Shown: positions 1-8,909 of the stretch, piece after piece
Layout: every line of letters starts with the position of its first letter
Position numbering within the stretch: position 1 is the stretch's first letter
NCBI RefSeq assembly: GCF_007995155.1
Contig: NZ_CP042593.1
Location: 786,001 to 850,000, forward strand
From: Cytobacillus dafuensis
GTDB lineage: Bacteria; Bacillota; Bacilli; Bacillales; Cytobacillaceae
Length of the DNA stretch: 64,000 nucleotides
Reading direction: 5' to 3'
Translations under genes and position numbers: made by a program
The notes under the pieces: model-generated
What the model saw: only the letters and a program-made list of their open reading frames with translations
What the model was told of the DNA's origin: nothing
Databases searched by the model: none

Positions 1-10
1 TGCTGTAGAC

Positions 11-105
11 TGGCGGATAAACGAAGTAATGTGGCGGATAAATGCTGTGAATTGGCGGATATAAGTATCATTTGGCTGACAAACTATCTAAATTGGCTGA
101 TAAGT
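11..105. repeat. Degenerate 21-bp tandem repeat
   Basis: Five units begin at about 11, 32, 53, 73 and 94. Each starts TGGCGGATAA or the variant TGGCTGAYAA, with a 20-21 bp period that equals seven codons. The strand is open in frame 1 from the window edge to a TAA at 181, and that frame would read a Leu-Ala-Asp-Lys-like heptad. I see no start codon or ribosome binding site, so it may be the tail of a repetitive intergenic array cut by the window edge. Confidence 0.6.
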
Positions 106-200
106 TGTTTCATGGATCGTCAGCAAATTGATTTTTCGTATTCAAACGAATTATGTGTTACAATTTCCCTTATTAAAAGTTAAAAATGAGGAAGAAAATA

Positions 201-1580
201 ATGAGCAAAACACTACCGGTACAAAAAAATGATTATATAGATGTTGTATTTGAGGATCTAACCCATGATGGGGCTGGAGTTGCTAAGGTTGATGGCTATC
301 CGCTATTTGTCCCGAATGGTCTCCCAGGAGAAAAAGCAAAGATCAAAGTGATTAAGGTTAATAAAGGGTACGGATTTGGTAAACTGATTGAAACATACGA
401 AGAAAGCCCATATCGAGTAAAGGCTACGTGTCCAATTTATAAGGAATGCGGCGGCTGTCAGCTTCAGCACTTAAGCTATGAGGGACAGTTAAAAGCAAAG
501 GAAAAGCAAGTGAAGGATGTGCTTGAGCGGATTGGGAAGCTTGAAAATGTGAAAGTTCACCCAGTACTTGGAATGAAGGAACCTTGGCGATACCGAAACA
601 AGGCTCAAGTTCCTGTTGGTGAACAGGAAGGCGGATTAATCGGCGGCTTCTATCAGCAGCGAAGCCATCAAATCATTAATATGAAGGAATGCATCATCCA
701 GCAGGAGAAAAATGACGAGGTTGTTCAGGCGGTCATTGAAATCTGCAGCCGGTACGGCGTTCGTGCCTATGATGAAGGCAGACATAAAGGGGACCTTCGC
801 CATGTCATGACCCGTTACGGACTTGTGACAGGTGAAGTGATGGTTGTATTAATTTCAAGAACAAATGATTTGCCGCATAAAAAGAAATTGATTGAAGAAA
901 TCATCTCGCGAGTACCAGGCATAAAATCAATTGTCCAAAACGTCAATCCCAAGAAAACAAATGTGATCTTTGGAGATGAAACAAAAGTACTTTGGGGAGA
1001 AGAAGTCATTTATGATTTCATCGGTGATATAAAGTTTGCCATTTCTGCGCGTTCCTTTTATCAAGTAAATCCAGAGCAAACAAAGGTTCTTTACGAAAAA
1101 GCCCTGGAATACGCTGATCTAAGCGGCGAAGAAAAGGTTATTGATGCTTACTGCGGAATTGGTACGATTTCTTTATTTCTCGCCAAAAAGGCGAAGAAGG
1201 TTTTTGGTGTAGAGATTGTGCCGGAAGCCATTGAGGATGCGAAACGAAATGCAGAACTTAACGGAATCACAAATGCAGTATTTGCTGCTGGGGAAGCGGA
1301 AGCAGTCATTCCAAAATGGTATGAAAAAGGTAATTCAGCAGACGTACTTGTTGTCGATCCTCCTCGAAAAGGATGCGACGAGGCACTTTTGAAAACAATT
1401 ATAGAAATGAAGCCGAAGAGAGTCGTCTATGTCAGCTGCAATCCTGGAACATTGGCGAGGGATTTGCGGATATTGGAAGATGGCGGGTATAAGACAGTTG
1501 AGGTGCAGCCGGTGGATATGTTTCCGCAGACTACTCATGTAGAGAGTGTCGCGCTGTTGACTCGCAAGATTCAAAATTAG
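201..1580 (+). CDS. rlmD: 23S rRNA (uracil-C5)-methyltransferase, RlmD/TrmA family
   Basis: This is an RNA m5U methyltransferase that uses S-adenosylmethionine (SAM) to methylate a conserved uridine of 23S rRNA. An N-terminal TRAM-like segment is followed by a Cys cluster ([11 protein letters not shown]) expected to bind an iron-sulfur cluster. The SAM motif [12 protein letters not shown] comes next, then the catalytic-Cys motif [13 protein letters not shown] near the C terminus. Length (about 459 aa) is normal for the family. I chose ATG 201 because GAGGAAG at 188-194 lies six bases upstream; an in-frame ATG at 186 lacks a binding site. It appears monocistronic. The exact target (U1939 and/or U747, as for Bacillus RlmCD) cannot be read from sequence. 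Confidence 0.93.
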   Translation: MSKTLPVQKNDYIDVVFEDLTHDGAGVAKVDGYPLFVPNGLPGEKAKIKVIKVNKGYGFGKLIETYEESPYRVKATCPIYKECGGCQLQHLSYEGQLKAKEKQVKDVLERIGKLENVKVHPVLGMKEPWRYRNKAQVPVGEQEGGLIGGFYQQRSHQIINMKECIIQQEKNDEVVQAVIEICSRYGVRAYDEGRHKGDLRHVMTRYGLVTGEVMVVLISRTNDLPHKKKLIEEIISRVPGIKSIVQNVNPKKTNVIFGDETKVLWGEEVIYDFIGDIKFAISARSFYQVNPEQTKVLYEKALEYADLSGEEKVIDAYCGIGTISLFLAKKAKKVFGVEIVPEAIEDAKRNAELNGITNAVFAAGEAEAVIPKWYEKGNSADVLVVDPPRKGCDEALLKTIIEMKPKRVVYVSCNPGTLARDLRILEDGGYKTVEVQPVDMFPQTTHVESVALLTRKIQN

Positions 1581-1681
1581 AAAGCAATCATAACTAGGCC
1601 GTAACGATCCTTACTCCTGTGGCAGCGGTCAGAAAAAATATTAAGAGCTGAACTCAGAAGGAAAGTGGGGCAATTTAGAAA

Positions 1682-2929
1682 ATGAAATTTAAAGGATTAG
1701 GAAATTTATTTCTATATAGCATCATAATAGGCGGGGTTACTGGGCTTCTGACATGGAGTTTTTTAGCTATTGTTTCTTTAACCACTCACTTTTTATGGGA
1801 TGATTTACCGAGTGTGGTGGATGTTAATAATTGGACCATAATCGTGTGTTTAGTTGGAGGAATATTAGTAGGTTTATGTCAAAAGTATTTTGGTAATTAC
1901 CCACGTAATATGGATGATGTCGTTGCAGAATTCAAGGAAACAAAAAGAATTGATTACAGTTCAGGATATAAGAGCTCAATTACTGCCCTTTGTGTTCTTT
2001 CTTTTGGAGCTAGTCTTGGTCCCGAGGCCGCTTTAGTTGGCATTGTAGGAGGTCTTGCTACATGGGCAGGAGATGTTATTAAATCCTTAGTTAAGAAAAA
2101 AAATGTTTTAAATGAACATGAAGATATCATGATCGAGTATAGTGTTGAAGCTACAATTGGGATGATTTTTAGGGCACCGCTATATGGAGTTTCTTCATTC
2201 TTTGAAGATAAAGAAGATCCAAGACGTATCAAGGTGATAAAGACACTTGTATATTCCATTACTACTGTTGCAGGTTTCTTTGTATTTATCATGTTATCCA
2301 AAATAGATAACAGACAATTTTCTATAGCGGATTTTGGTTCAGCTTCAATAGGTAAACATGAAATAATAGCTATAATCCCGCTTATCCTTGTAGGAATATT
2401 GCTTGCAAAATTATATGAGTTTTTTGGGCACGTTCTTCATAAGGCACTCAAACCACTTGAAAATTATAAGGTAATTAGAGCTGTTATAGGTGGACTAGTA
2501 CTAGGATTAATCGGAACGGTTCTTCCTATTACTTTATTTTCGGGGGAGCATGAGCTAACAGAATTAGCTGCAGAGTGGACCCATATGTCTGTTTATTTAC
2601 TTTTGGCAATAGGTATAATAAAGCTATTCTTAACAGAATTTTGTTTAGCCACTGGTTGGCGTGGAGGACATATATTTCCTATTATTTTCGCAGGGGTAAG
2701 TATAGGATATGCAATTGCGTTGCTATTCTCAATAGATCCAGTAACATCTATTACCGTTGTAACTACTTCACTCACAAGTGCAGCACTCAAAAAGCCAATA
2801 GCAGTTGTATTGATTTTTATCATGATATTCCCAATACAACTCATTATTCCAATGCTAGTAGCAGCTTATGTGCCAATGTATATATTCAAGATGATATCGA
2901 GATACTCAAAGCAGTCATCATTGAGTTAG
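1682..2929 (+). CDS. Voltage-gated chloride channel / CLC-type Cl-/H+ antiporter
   Basis: The 415-aa polytopic membrane protein belongs to the CLC family, which moves chloride (some members fluoride) across the membrane as a channel or proton antiporter. Family signatures are visible: GASLGPEAALVG at about residues 100-111 (selectivity-filter loop, GxEGP-like region) and GWRGGHIFPIIFAGVSIG in the second half. About ten hydrophobic segments run through it. The Shine-Dalgarno upstream of ATG 1682 is weak. The gene ends at a strong terminator and stands alone. Whether it is a channel or an exchanger is not decided here. Confidence 0.88.
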   Translation: MKFKGLGNLFLYSIIIGGVTGLLTWSFLAIVSLTTHFLWDDLPSVVDVNNWTIIVCLVGGILVGLCQKYFGNYPRNMDDVVAEFKETKRIDYSSGYKSSITALCVLSFGASLGPEAALVGIVGGLATWAGDVIKSLVKKKNVLNEHEDIMIEYSVEATIGMIFRAPLYGVSSFFEDKEDPRRIKVIKTLVYSITTVAGFFVFIMLSKIDNRQFSIADFGSASIGKHEIIAIIPLILVGILLAKLYEFFGHVLHKALKPLENYKVIRAVIGGLVLGLIGTVLPITLFSGEHELTELAAEWTHMSVYLLLAIGIIKLFLTEFCLATGWRGGHIFPIIFAGVSIGYAIALLFSIDPVTSITVVTTSLTSAALKKPIAVVLIFIMIFPIQLIIPMLVAAYVPMYIFKMISRYSKQSSLS

Positions 2930-2940
2930 TACGAACTAAG

Positions 2941-2968
2941 AGCGCACCTATCAAGAAAGGTGCGCTTT
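2941..2968 (+). terminator. Rho-independent terminator after CLC gene
   Basis: The perfect 9-bp stem AGCGCACCT/AGGTGCGCT (2941-2949 and 2958-2966) has an 8-base loop and is followed by only a short T tract (TTT). It lies between converging genes. Confidence 0.75.
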
Positions 2969-2977
2969 AAATATATT

Positions 2978-3688
2978 TTATTCAACATAAAAAACTTGTG
3001 AGCTCCCAACCTCTAGACAATACAACCTTCCGCCATAAGCACAACCGCCATCAATTCCAATGATATTATTATTCCCAAAATATACATCGTTGCTTTCGTG
3101 CAAATAATTTGTAGGTGTATGTCCGAATACAACGGTCTTTTCTCCAGTGTATCCATTGTGAAATTCCTCGCGGATCCACACTAATGTAGGAGGTTCAGTT
3201 GATTCTATTGGTGTTTCTGGATGAACTCCTGCATGGACAAAGATATGGGTGTCTGTTTCATAGTAGTAAGGAAATTCTTTTAGTATTTCGATGTGTTTGC
3301 GTATATCATCATTCATTTGAATAGGCTCAGGCATTTCATCGGTTGTATACCAATACTCCGAATCGTCCTTTTCAATTTCATAGCCGTAATTTTGGAGCGT
3401 ATTTATTCCTCCGTTGTAATACCATCTTTTTAAGTTCATCGGATCACCAAGAAAAGCATCAATCATCATCTTTTCGTGATTGCCAATTAATGCAATCGCT
3501 CCCTCAGTCCTCAGCTGGATGACCTTATCTAAAACAGCTCTCGAATGTGGCCCCCGATCCACAAAATCACCTAATAATAGTAGCTGGTCTCGGTCTTTGT
3601 CATATTGAACAAGCTCTAACAGTCTCTCGAATTTTTCTAAATCCCCATGAATATCACTTATGGCAAGCATTCGTTTCAACCGTCTCAC
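2978..3688 (-). CDS. Metallophosphoesterase (PPP-type serine/threonine phosphatase or Ap4A hydrolase-like)
   Basis: The protein shows the three calcineurin-like metallophosphatase blocks in order: ISDIHGD near the N terminus (GDxHG), LGDFVDRGPHS (GDxVDRG) and IGNHEKM (GNHE). Later metal-binding histidines appear in HAGVHPE and FGHTPT. These build a two-metal centre that hydrolyses phosphoesters. Bacillus homologues include PrpE-type symmetrical Ap4A hydrolases and PPP phosphatases, and I cannot separate the two. The longest reading begins at GTG 3688 with AAGG too close. An internal ATG at 3670 (MLAISDIHG) also fits the family N terminus. Confidence 0.87.
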   Translation of the reverse strand: MRRLKRMLAISDIHGDLEKFERLLELVQYDKDRDQLLLLGDFVDRGPHSRAVLDKVIQLRTEGAIALIGNHEKMMIDAFLGDPMNLKRWYYNGGINTLQNYGYEIEKDDSEYWYTTDEMPEPIQMNDDIRKHIEILKEFPYYYETDTHIFVHAGVHPETPIESTEPPTLVWIREEFHNGYTGEKTVVFGHTPTNYLHESNDVYFGNNNIIGIDGGCAYGGRLYCLEVGSSQVFYVE

Positions 3689-3815
3689 ATCCTTATTAAA
3701 CTGCTAAAATAGTTTGGTTGATTCATTCTAACATATTTATGGCTGTTAGTATGAAGGACAGAAGTATAAGAACTGCCCCAATTTTTCTTCATATGAGAAA
3801 ACGCTTAAAGATTGC

Positions 3816-3833
3816 TATAATGATTATTATCAT
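3816..3833 (+). promoter_or_regulatory. Putative -10 box with overlapping palindrome upstream of TetM-like gene
   Basis: TATAAT at 3816-3821 overlaps the imperfect palindrome ATGATTATTATCAT (3820-3833), which would sit around the transcription start. It resembles half of an iron-box type operator, but no regulator is evident. The -35 region is poor. Confidence 0.35.
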
Positions 3834-3871
3834 GAGCAGACCGAAATAAGAATAGGAGAAGTAGGATACAT

Positions 3872-5815
3872 ATGAACAAAACGATTGGAATTTTAGCACA
3901 TGTCGATGCGGGAAAAACAACTTTTTCTGAACAGTTGCTTTACCATACAAGAAGTATTAAGAAGCGCGGACGGGTTGATCATCAAAGTGCCTTTCTTGAC
4001 AGTCATGAGATTGAAAAGCAGCGAGGCATTACCGTTTTTGCCGATCAGGGAATCTTTGAGTATGGGGACTCCACCTATTATTTAATTGATACCCCAGGGC
4101 ACGTCGACTTTTCTCCGGAAATGGAGAGGGCAATCCAAGTGATGGATGTAGCGATTATTGTCGTCAGTGCAGTAGAAGGAGTAGAAGGGCATACGGAGAC
4201 AGTTTGGAATCTATTAAAAAAGCACCGCATCCCAACATTTTTCTTCATTAATAAAATCGACAGGACCGGTGCAGACGTCGATCGGGTTTTAGATGAGATT
4301 CGCAGTCAATTAACAAAGGATGTTTGTGATATTTCAGCGTCATTTACTGATGGCAAAATGGAGGATGAATTAATAGAGTTCATTGCAGAGCGGGATGAGA
4401 ATTTATTGGAGCATTATATGGAAAAAGGATATGAACCTAATTTATGGCTCCAAAAAATGCAAACCATGATTCAATCTGCCCAAATCTATCCTTCTTCAAG
4501 TGGATCTGCTTTGCAGGATATAGGAGTGAATTCTTTTCTAGAAAAGCTAGAATTATTGTCAGTTACGAATTTCCCTATGCGTGAACCTTTTGCAGGACGA
4601 GTCTATAAGGTCCGTTATGAGGAAAATGGCACAAGAGTCACTTTTATTAAAGCACTTAGTGGTGTGTTAAAGGTACGGGATGAGATCTCTTATGGAAATG
4701 AAATAACAGAAAAAGTGACACAAATCCGCCGTTATAATGGAACCCAATATGAACAAATCAATCAGGTAGAAGCTGGCGAGCTTTTTGCTGTTACTGGACT
4801 TTCTAGCGCATCCGTTGGTGATGGAGTTGGTGCTCTAAAGGAAAAAGCGATGTACGAAATGGTGCCAACGCTGCGATCGAAAGTGGTCTTTGAACCTGGA
4901 GTAAACGTAAAAGAGGCTTTACGATATTTTCGCATGTTGGAAGCGGAGGACCCTTCACTTAATGTCACATGGGAGGAGCGTTTGCAGGTAATACATCTTC
5001 ATGTCATGGGAGCGATACAGCTAGAAGTGCTAGAGCAAATGGTCCTTGAACGGTTTCGCTTAAAAATTGCTTTTGAAAAGCCAGAGATTCTTTATAAAGA
5101 AACCATTGAAACAGATGTCATTGGGTATGGCCATTTCGAACCGCTTCGTCATTATGCAGAAGTCCATTTGAAATTGGAGCCTGGAAAAAGAAATAGCGGG
5201 ATCCTATTTGAAAGCCAGTGCCATACAGATGATTTATCAATTGGATATCAAAATTTAGTTGGTCAGCATATGTATGAACGGGAAATTCATGGCTTGCTTA
5301 CTGGGTCACCGCTAACAGATATAAAGGTGTCTCTGTTAACTGGAAGAGCTCACAATCAGCATACCCATGGGGGCGATTTCCGGGAAGCCACCTACCGTGC
5401 TTTAAGACAAGGATTGGAAAAAGCCAGCAACATTCTGCTCGAGCCATATTATCAGTTCAAGATAAAAGTAGATATGGACCAAATGGGGAGGGTTTTATCG
5501 GATATTCAGTCGGCATATGGCCGATTTGACCCGCCAGTTACGGAAGGAGAAAAAGCGATCTTAACGGGGATCGTTCCTGTTTCTACCTTTATGGATTACA
5601 GTACGATACTTGCCTCTTTTACACAGGGGAAGGGCCGTATAAGTTTAATGTTTGCTGGCTATCATCGCTGTCATAACGAACAAGAAGTGATCGAACGGAT
5701 CGCATATGATAAAAATGCCGATCCTGACTATACCTCTTCCTCCATATTTTGTGCAAAAGGACAAGGCTTTACTGTGAAATGGGATGAAGCTGAAGGAATG
5801 ATGCATTGTTTATAG
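3872..5815 (+). CDS. TetM-like ribosomal protection GTPase (EF-G family)
   Basis: This 647-aa translational GTPase has the length and layout of Tet(M)/TetB(P)-type ribosomal protection proteins rather than EF-G (about 690 aa). Visible motifs: P loop AHVDAGKTT (9-17), switch I RGIT (51-54), switch II DTPGH (73-77) and NKID (127-130). Domains resembling EF-G II-V follow. Such proteins bind the ribosome and dislodge tetracycline, or act on stalled ribosomes. It stands alone with Shine-Dalgarno AGGAG at 3856-3860, and no leader peptide was recognised. The sequence looks like a chromosomal Bacillus homologue, so true drug resistance is unproven. Confidence 0.9.
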   Translation: MNKTIGILAHVDAGKTTFSEQLLYHTRSIKKRGRVDHQSAFLDSHEIEKQRGITVFADQGIFEYGDSTYYLIDTPGHVDFSPEMERAIQVMDVAIIVVSAVEGVEGHTETVWNLLKKHRIPTFFFINKIDRTGADVDRVLDEIRSQLTKDVCDISASFTDGKMEDELIEFIAERDENLLEHYMEKGYEPNLWLQKMQTMIQSAQIYPSSSGSALQDIGVNSFLEKLELLSVTNFPMREPFAGRVYKVRYEENGTRVTFIKALSGVLKVRDEISYGNEITEKVTQIRRYNGTQYEQINQVEAGELFAVTGLSSASVGDGVGALKEKAMYEMVPTLRSKVVFEPGVNVKEALRYFRMLEAEDPSLNVTWEERLQVIHLHVMGAIQLEVLEQMVLERFRLKIAFEKPEILYKETIETDVIGYGHFEPLRHYAEVHLKLEPGKRNSGILFESQCHTDDLSIGYQNLVGQHMYEREIHGLLTGSPLTDIKVSLLTGRAHNQHTHGGDFREATYRALRQGLEKASNILLEPYYQFKIKVDMDQMGRVLSDIQSAYGRFDPPVTEGEKAILTGIVPVSTFMDYSTILASFTQGKGRISLMFAGYHRCHNEQEVIERIAYDKNADPDYTSSSIFCAKGQGFTVKWDEAEGMMHCL

Positions 5816-5886
5816 TTAATAAGTCTGGCGGTTAGCGTGATTTCTGTTGTTTATGTGGATAATATTTATATAAAAGGTATTCAAAA

Positions 5887-6006
5887 GCGAGTATTGGTGC
5901 CCGCCACACGCGAAAAATGGTTCGCACGTTAACCAAAGGCGACTGTTGGTGCCCGCCACACGCGAGAAATGGTTCGCACGGTAACCAAAGGCGATCGTGC
6001 CGTCAC
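5887..6006. repeat. 52-bp tandem repeat (two units plus fragment) with internal hairpin
   Basis: Units begin at 5887 and 5939, with a truncated third at 5991; each starts GCGA and the period is exactly 52. Within each, GCGAA and TTCGC arms bracket a short AT-rich loop. The open reading frame on the minus strand here (5816-6031) follows the repeat and has no binding site, so I do not call it a gene. Confidence 0.7.
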
Positions 6007-6092
6007 AAAAACAAAATGGTGCCACAGTCATCCAGAATCAACAATCCCTTAGAAAATTGCCTTAAGAAAAAACGAATAAGAGGTTATCATTT

Positions 6093-6653
6093 ATGATCAC
6101 TAAAAAAAAATGGAACACGAAGCATGCGGAATGCCTAAATCTGCAGAAACAGCCCGAGCCGAATCTAAGATTAAAGAAACTATCTGCTTATCTTAATGGT
6201 GGTACAGCACTGGATCTTGCCTGTGGTCTTGGCGGAAACAGCTTTTTCCTTTCGCGCCTAAACTATCAAGTTGAGGCAATGGATATTTCAGACGTCGCGA
6301 TCAACTTTATAAAAGAACAGGCAGCCAAATATAATCTCAACATCCAATCGCACACTGCTGATCTTACTGAATTGCACAATCTTAGAAGGACACATAAAAC
6401 TTTTGATTTAATTGTCATTTCTTATTACTTAGACCGCTCTCTTTTTCCGATTGTTCGAAGCCTCTTAAAAGAGGATGGTTATTTTTATATGGAAACCTTT
6501 TATCAGTCACCGGAGAACGGAGATCGAAAAATTTCCAATCAATATAAACTGCAGCCGAAAGAATTATTATCTGAATTTGGTGATTGGACTCTTCATTATT
6601 TTGAAGAAAATGAACAAGAGGGATGGCAATCGATATTTTGTCAGAAACAATAA
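6093..6653 (+). CDS. Class I SAM-dependent methyltransferase
   Basis: The 186-aa protein has a Rossmann-type methyltransferase core. Motif I is ALDLACGLGGNSFFLS (about 53-68). The acidic end of strand 2 is seen in VEAMDISDVAI, and FDLIVISYYL forms motif IV. Overall it resembles small TehB/UbiE-like methyltransferases of unknown substrate. GAGG upstream of ATG 6093 is the likely binding site. A repeat array lies before it and an inverted repeat after it, so it is probably transcribed alone. Confidence 0.8.
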   Translation: MITKKKWNTKHAECLNLQKQPEPNLRLKKLSAYLNGGTALDLACGLGGNSFFLSRLNYQVEAMDISDVAINFIKEQAAKYNLNIQSHTADLTELHNLRRTHKTFDLIVISYYLDRSLFPIVRSLLKEDGYFYMETFYQSPENGDRKISNQYKLQPKELLSEFGDWTLHYFEENEQEGWQSIFCQKQ

Positions 6654-6708
6654 TTCATCATTTTCTCTTTTGACTGGTTGGCAGAAAAAAAAGAGATCGA
6701 GTAAGTAA

Positions 6709-6760
6709 TGGTGCCTCACCCTTTGCGTCAGGGCCTTAATAGGCTAGGGAGCAGGCACCA
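6709..6760. terminator. Long imperfect inverted repeat between converging genes
   Basis: TGGTGCCT at 6709-6716 pairs with AGGCACCA at 6753-6760, with partial pairing inside (CCCTTTG/TAGGG). It separates the convergent methyltransferase and SRPBCC genes. There is no clear T tract on the plus strand, so termination is only inferred. Confidence 0.4.
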
Positions 6761-6771
6761 ATATACAAAAA

Positions 6772-7227
6772 TCAACCTCTTGCTTCAGCCTCAGCTACAC
6801 TTTTTACACGTTCTAAAAATTCAACGACTACCTTATCATTTCCAAATAATAAGAATAAATTCACAAACCATTTTAATGGGCGATTGGTCACTTTATATTT
6901 AAAGGAAGTTTTATTATCATTTATTTTATTTAATTCATAAAAAGCTTTAATATCAAACATATTAGCAAGTATAAAACCTACTTTTAGCTTTTTATGATCA
7001 GGGGTATTTGTATATTCTAATGTTTCTACATCATACTCTTCTATTCGAATTCCTTCTTGATATTTTTGTCGATATACACTGCCAACCCCATCTTCCGTTA
7101 TTTTGATAGGCTTATGTTCAATGACTTTAGGCATAATTTTTTGCATATTATCTAAAGAACCATCAAGATACTTCCAAACCTGTTCAATTGGAGCATTTAT
7201 TTCAATATCTCTTGTCCATTTCTTCAT
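6772..7227 (-). CDS. SRPBCC family protein (polyketide cyclase/START-like)
   Basis: The 151-aa protein begins MKKWTRDIEINAPIEQVWKYLDG, the usual opening strand and helix of SRPBCC (START-like) hydrophobic-pocket proteins. The rest alternates beta strands and ends in a long C-terminal helix, as in that fold. I chose ATG 7227 because GAGGTG lies seven bases upstream; an in-frame ATG at 7242 overlaps that binding site. The ligand is unknown. Confidence 0.75.
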   Translation of the reverse strand: MKKWTRDIEINAPIEQVWKYLDGSLDNMQKIMPKVIEHKPIKITEDGVGSVYRQKYQEGIRIEEYDVETLEYTNTPDHKKLKVGFILANMFDIKAFYELNKINDNKTSFKYKVTNRPLKWFVNLFLLFGNDKVVVEFLERVKSVAEAEARG

Positions 7228-7256
7228 CAAAAAACACCTCATTTAGTAGTTTTACC

Positions 7257-7475
7257 GCAGATTAACGGGCTGTAAGACCCCCACTTCAAGAAGTTGAGTA
7301 AAGAATAAATTTCTAAGTGGGGGATCAACAGCCCGTAAAAACCCGACGACGGACAGGATGTCCTAGTCAGGCGAAAGCCACAGGACGTGGCGTTTTGAGC
7401 GTGATTGGTTCAACTAACAATCAGTGGGGGATGAAGGAAAACCCCCACTGATTGAAGTTTCACTTTATTACTTTA
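7257..7475. repeat. Mobile-looking intergenic element with three hairpins
   Basis: The left part pairs ACGGGCTGT (7265-7273) with ACAGCCCGT (7328-7336), and CCCCCACTT with AAGTGGGGG nested inside. The middle holds two AGGAT/AGGAC-loop hairpins (7351-7391). The right part is a perfect 13-bp stem CAATCAGTGGGGG/CCCCCACTGATTG (7418-7430 and 7442-7454). A shortened copy of the two ends occurs at 31452-31510. It encodes no protein and looks like a non-autonomous repeat. Confidence 0.75.
7351..7391 (-). ncRNA. Two-hairpin core resembling the Bacillaceae-1 RNA motif
   Basis: GGAC-AGGAT-GTCC (7351-7363) and GCCAC-AGGAC-GTGGC (7377-7391) form adjacent hairpins. Read on the minus strand the loops are GUCCU and AUCCU, matching the RUCCU terminal-loop consensus I recall for Bacillaceae-1. 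Strand and expression are inferred. Confidence 0.45.
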
Positions 7476-7618
7476 AACCATTCATTTTTTGTTCTATCAT
7501 CATTATACAGGAACGTAGGTTCTAATTCACTGCATTACTTTTCCAGTTTTAATATTGCCATAATAGATTATAAAAGTTAGAATAGATTCACTATTGAAAA
7601 AGGATTAGAGGAGTATTT

Positions 7619-8842
7619 ATGAAGTCACTCAAGAATTTGCATCCATTAGTGTGGAATATTGTTATAGGAACGGTTTTTGGAAGAATGGCAACTTCCATGA
7701 GCATTCCGTTTTTGGCCATTTATTTAACAAAGGTAAAAGGGGTTTCTGCCACTGAAACAGGTCTAATCATTGCGGTTAGTTCACTTGTTGGGATCGCAAC
7801 TAGTTTTTTCGGTGGTTATTTTTCAGATCGATTTGGTAGAAAAAGAGTTTTATTAATTTCCATTTTTATTTGGTCATTTGTTTTTATTGGCTTTGGTATA
7901 GTAGAAGCGATTTGGGGATTCTTTCTTATGAATGCGCTAAATGGTTTCTGTCGTTCAGTCTTTGAACCTGCGTCTAGGGCATTGCTCGCAGATTTAACAG
8001 AAGCGAAAAATCGTTTGATCATTTTTAATCTGCGCTATACCGCGATTAATGTCGGTGTGATTTTTGGTCCACTCCTTGGGTTTTATTTAGGTTCATCTGA
8101 AACAACCTTTGCCTTTTTTATTGCAGCAGCTGTATATGCCTTGTATGGTGTTTCACTTCTAATTACATATCAAAAGACATCTATTAAAACAGGTCCTAAA
8201 GAAAATGTGAGTGCTGGTAATCATGTTAAATTAGTGGAAGCATTAAGGATCACTAAGTCGGATTCCATATTATTATGGTCTTTGATTGGCTTTATTTTGA
8301 CGATTACAGGTTATTCTCAATTGTCATCCACATTACCGCAATATTTATCGAACACTCCACTTATTGAAAACGGGGCAAAAACATTTTCGATATTATTAGC
8401 ACTAAATGCAGTCACCGTCATTACCATTCAATACCCGCTGTTAACGATCGGGAAAAAGTACTCACCTCTGACCTCCATCATGTTGGGGAGTATATTGACT
8501 AGCTTAGGTTTAATGGGCTTTGGTTTGGCTAAAGGAATGCTTTCCTGGGTTATTGTGATGATATTATTTACGGCTGGAGAAGTGTTAATGTTTAGCATGA
8601 CGGATTTATTCATGGACAATATTGCTAAGCCTCATTTACGCGGCACGTATTTTGGGGCAATGGGTTTTACGCAGATAGGGAATGTTATTGGACCAGCACT
8701 CGGAGGTTTTCTGCTAGATACATATGGTTACGACAAGCCAATTCTTGTATTTGGATTGTTGAGCTTATCCTCATTGATGGCGATTCCAATCCTATTAGGA
8801 GTTATGGTGAAAATGAAGAAGCAGTCACTTAGTGAATCGTAA
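7619..8842 (+). CDS. MFS transporter, DHA1-type drug efflux candidate
   Basis: This 407-aa protein has about 12 hydrophobic segments and the MFS motif A GGYFSDRFGRKR at residues 65-76, between helices 2 and 3. The second half repeats the pattern. Proteins of this size and motif set are proton-coupled exporters of drugs or metabolites. Shine-Dalgarno AGAGGAG (7607-7613) sits five bases before ATG 7619. It is monocistronic and followed by a strong terminator. No adjacent regulator is present, and the substrate cannot be deduced. Confidence 0.85.
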   Translation: MKSLKNLHPLVWNIVIGTVFGRMATSMSIPFLAIYLTKVKGVSATETGLIIAVSSLVGIATSFFGGYFSDRFGRKRVLLISIFIWSFVFIGFGIVEAIWGFFLMNALNGFCRSVFEPASRALLADLTEAKNRLIIFNLRYTAINVGVIFGPLLGFYLGSSETTFAFFIAAAVYALYGVSLLITYQKTSIKTGPKENVSAGNHVKLVEALRITKSDSILLWSLIGFILTITGYSQLSSTLPQYLSNTPLIENGAKTFSILLALNAVTVITIQYPLLTIGKKYSPLTSIMLGSILTSLGLMGFGLAKGMLSWVIVMILFTAGEVLMFSMTDLFMDNIAKPHLRGTYFGAMGFTQIGNVIGPALGGFLLDTYGYDKPILVFGLLSLSSLMAIPILLGVMVKMKKQSLSES

Positions 8843-8865
8843 TGATATCAGGCGTACATGATACA

Positions 8866-8901
8866 AGGACTGAGGGGATAGGTTCCTGTCCCCTCGGTCC
8901 T
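8866..8901 (+). terminator. Terminator-like hairpin after MFS gene
   Basis: A 13-bp stem AGGACTGAGGGGA/TCCCCTCGGTCCT (8866-8878 and 8889-8901) has one G-U pair and a 10-base loop. It lacks a long T tract but separates convergent genes. Confidence 0.6.
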
Positions 8902-8909
8902 CCTCATCC

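Noticed and set aside
2575..2970. Plus-strand 131-codon open frame within and beyond the CLC gene
   Set aside because: It lies almost entirely out of frame inside the well-supported CLC gene, lacks a binding site and runs through the terminator.
5816..6031. Minus-strand ORF over the 52-bp repeat at 5.9 kb
   Set aside because: Its sequence is just the translated repeat, with no binding site and no family resemblance.
7257..7475. IS200/IS605-type element with guide-like RNA
   Set aside because: Hairpin ends are suggestive, but no TnpA, TnpB or IscB coding sequence or remnant is present, so only a non-autonomous repeat is claimed.
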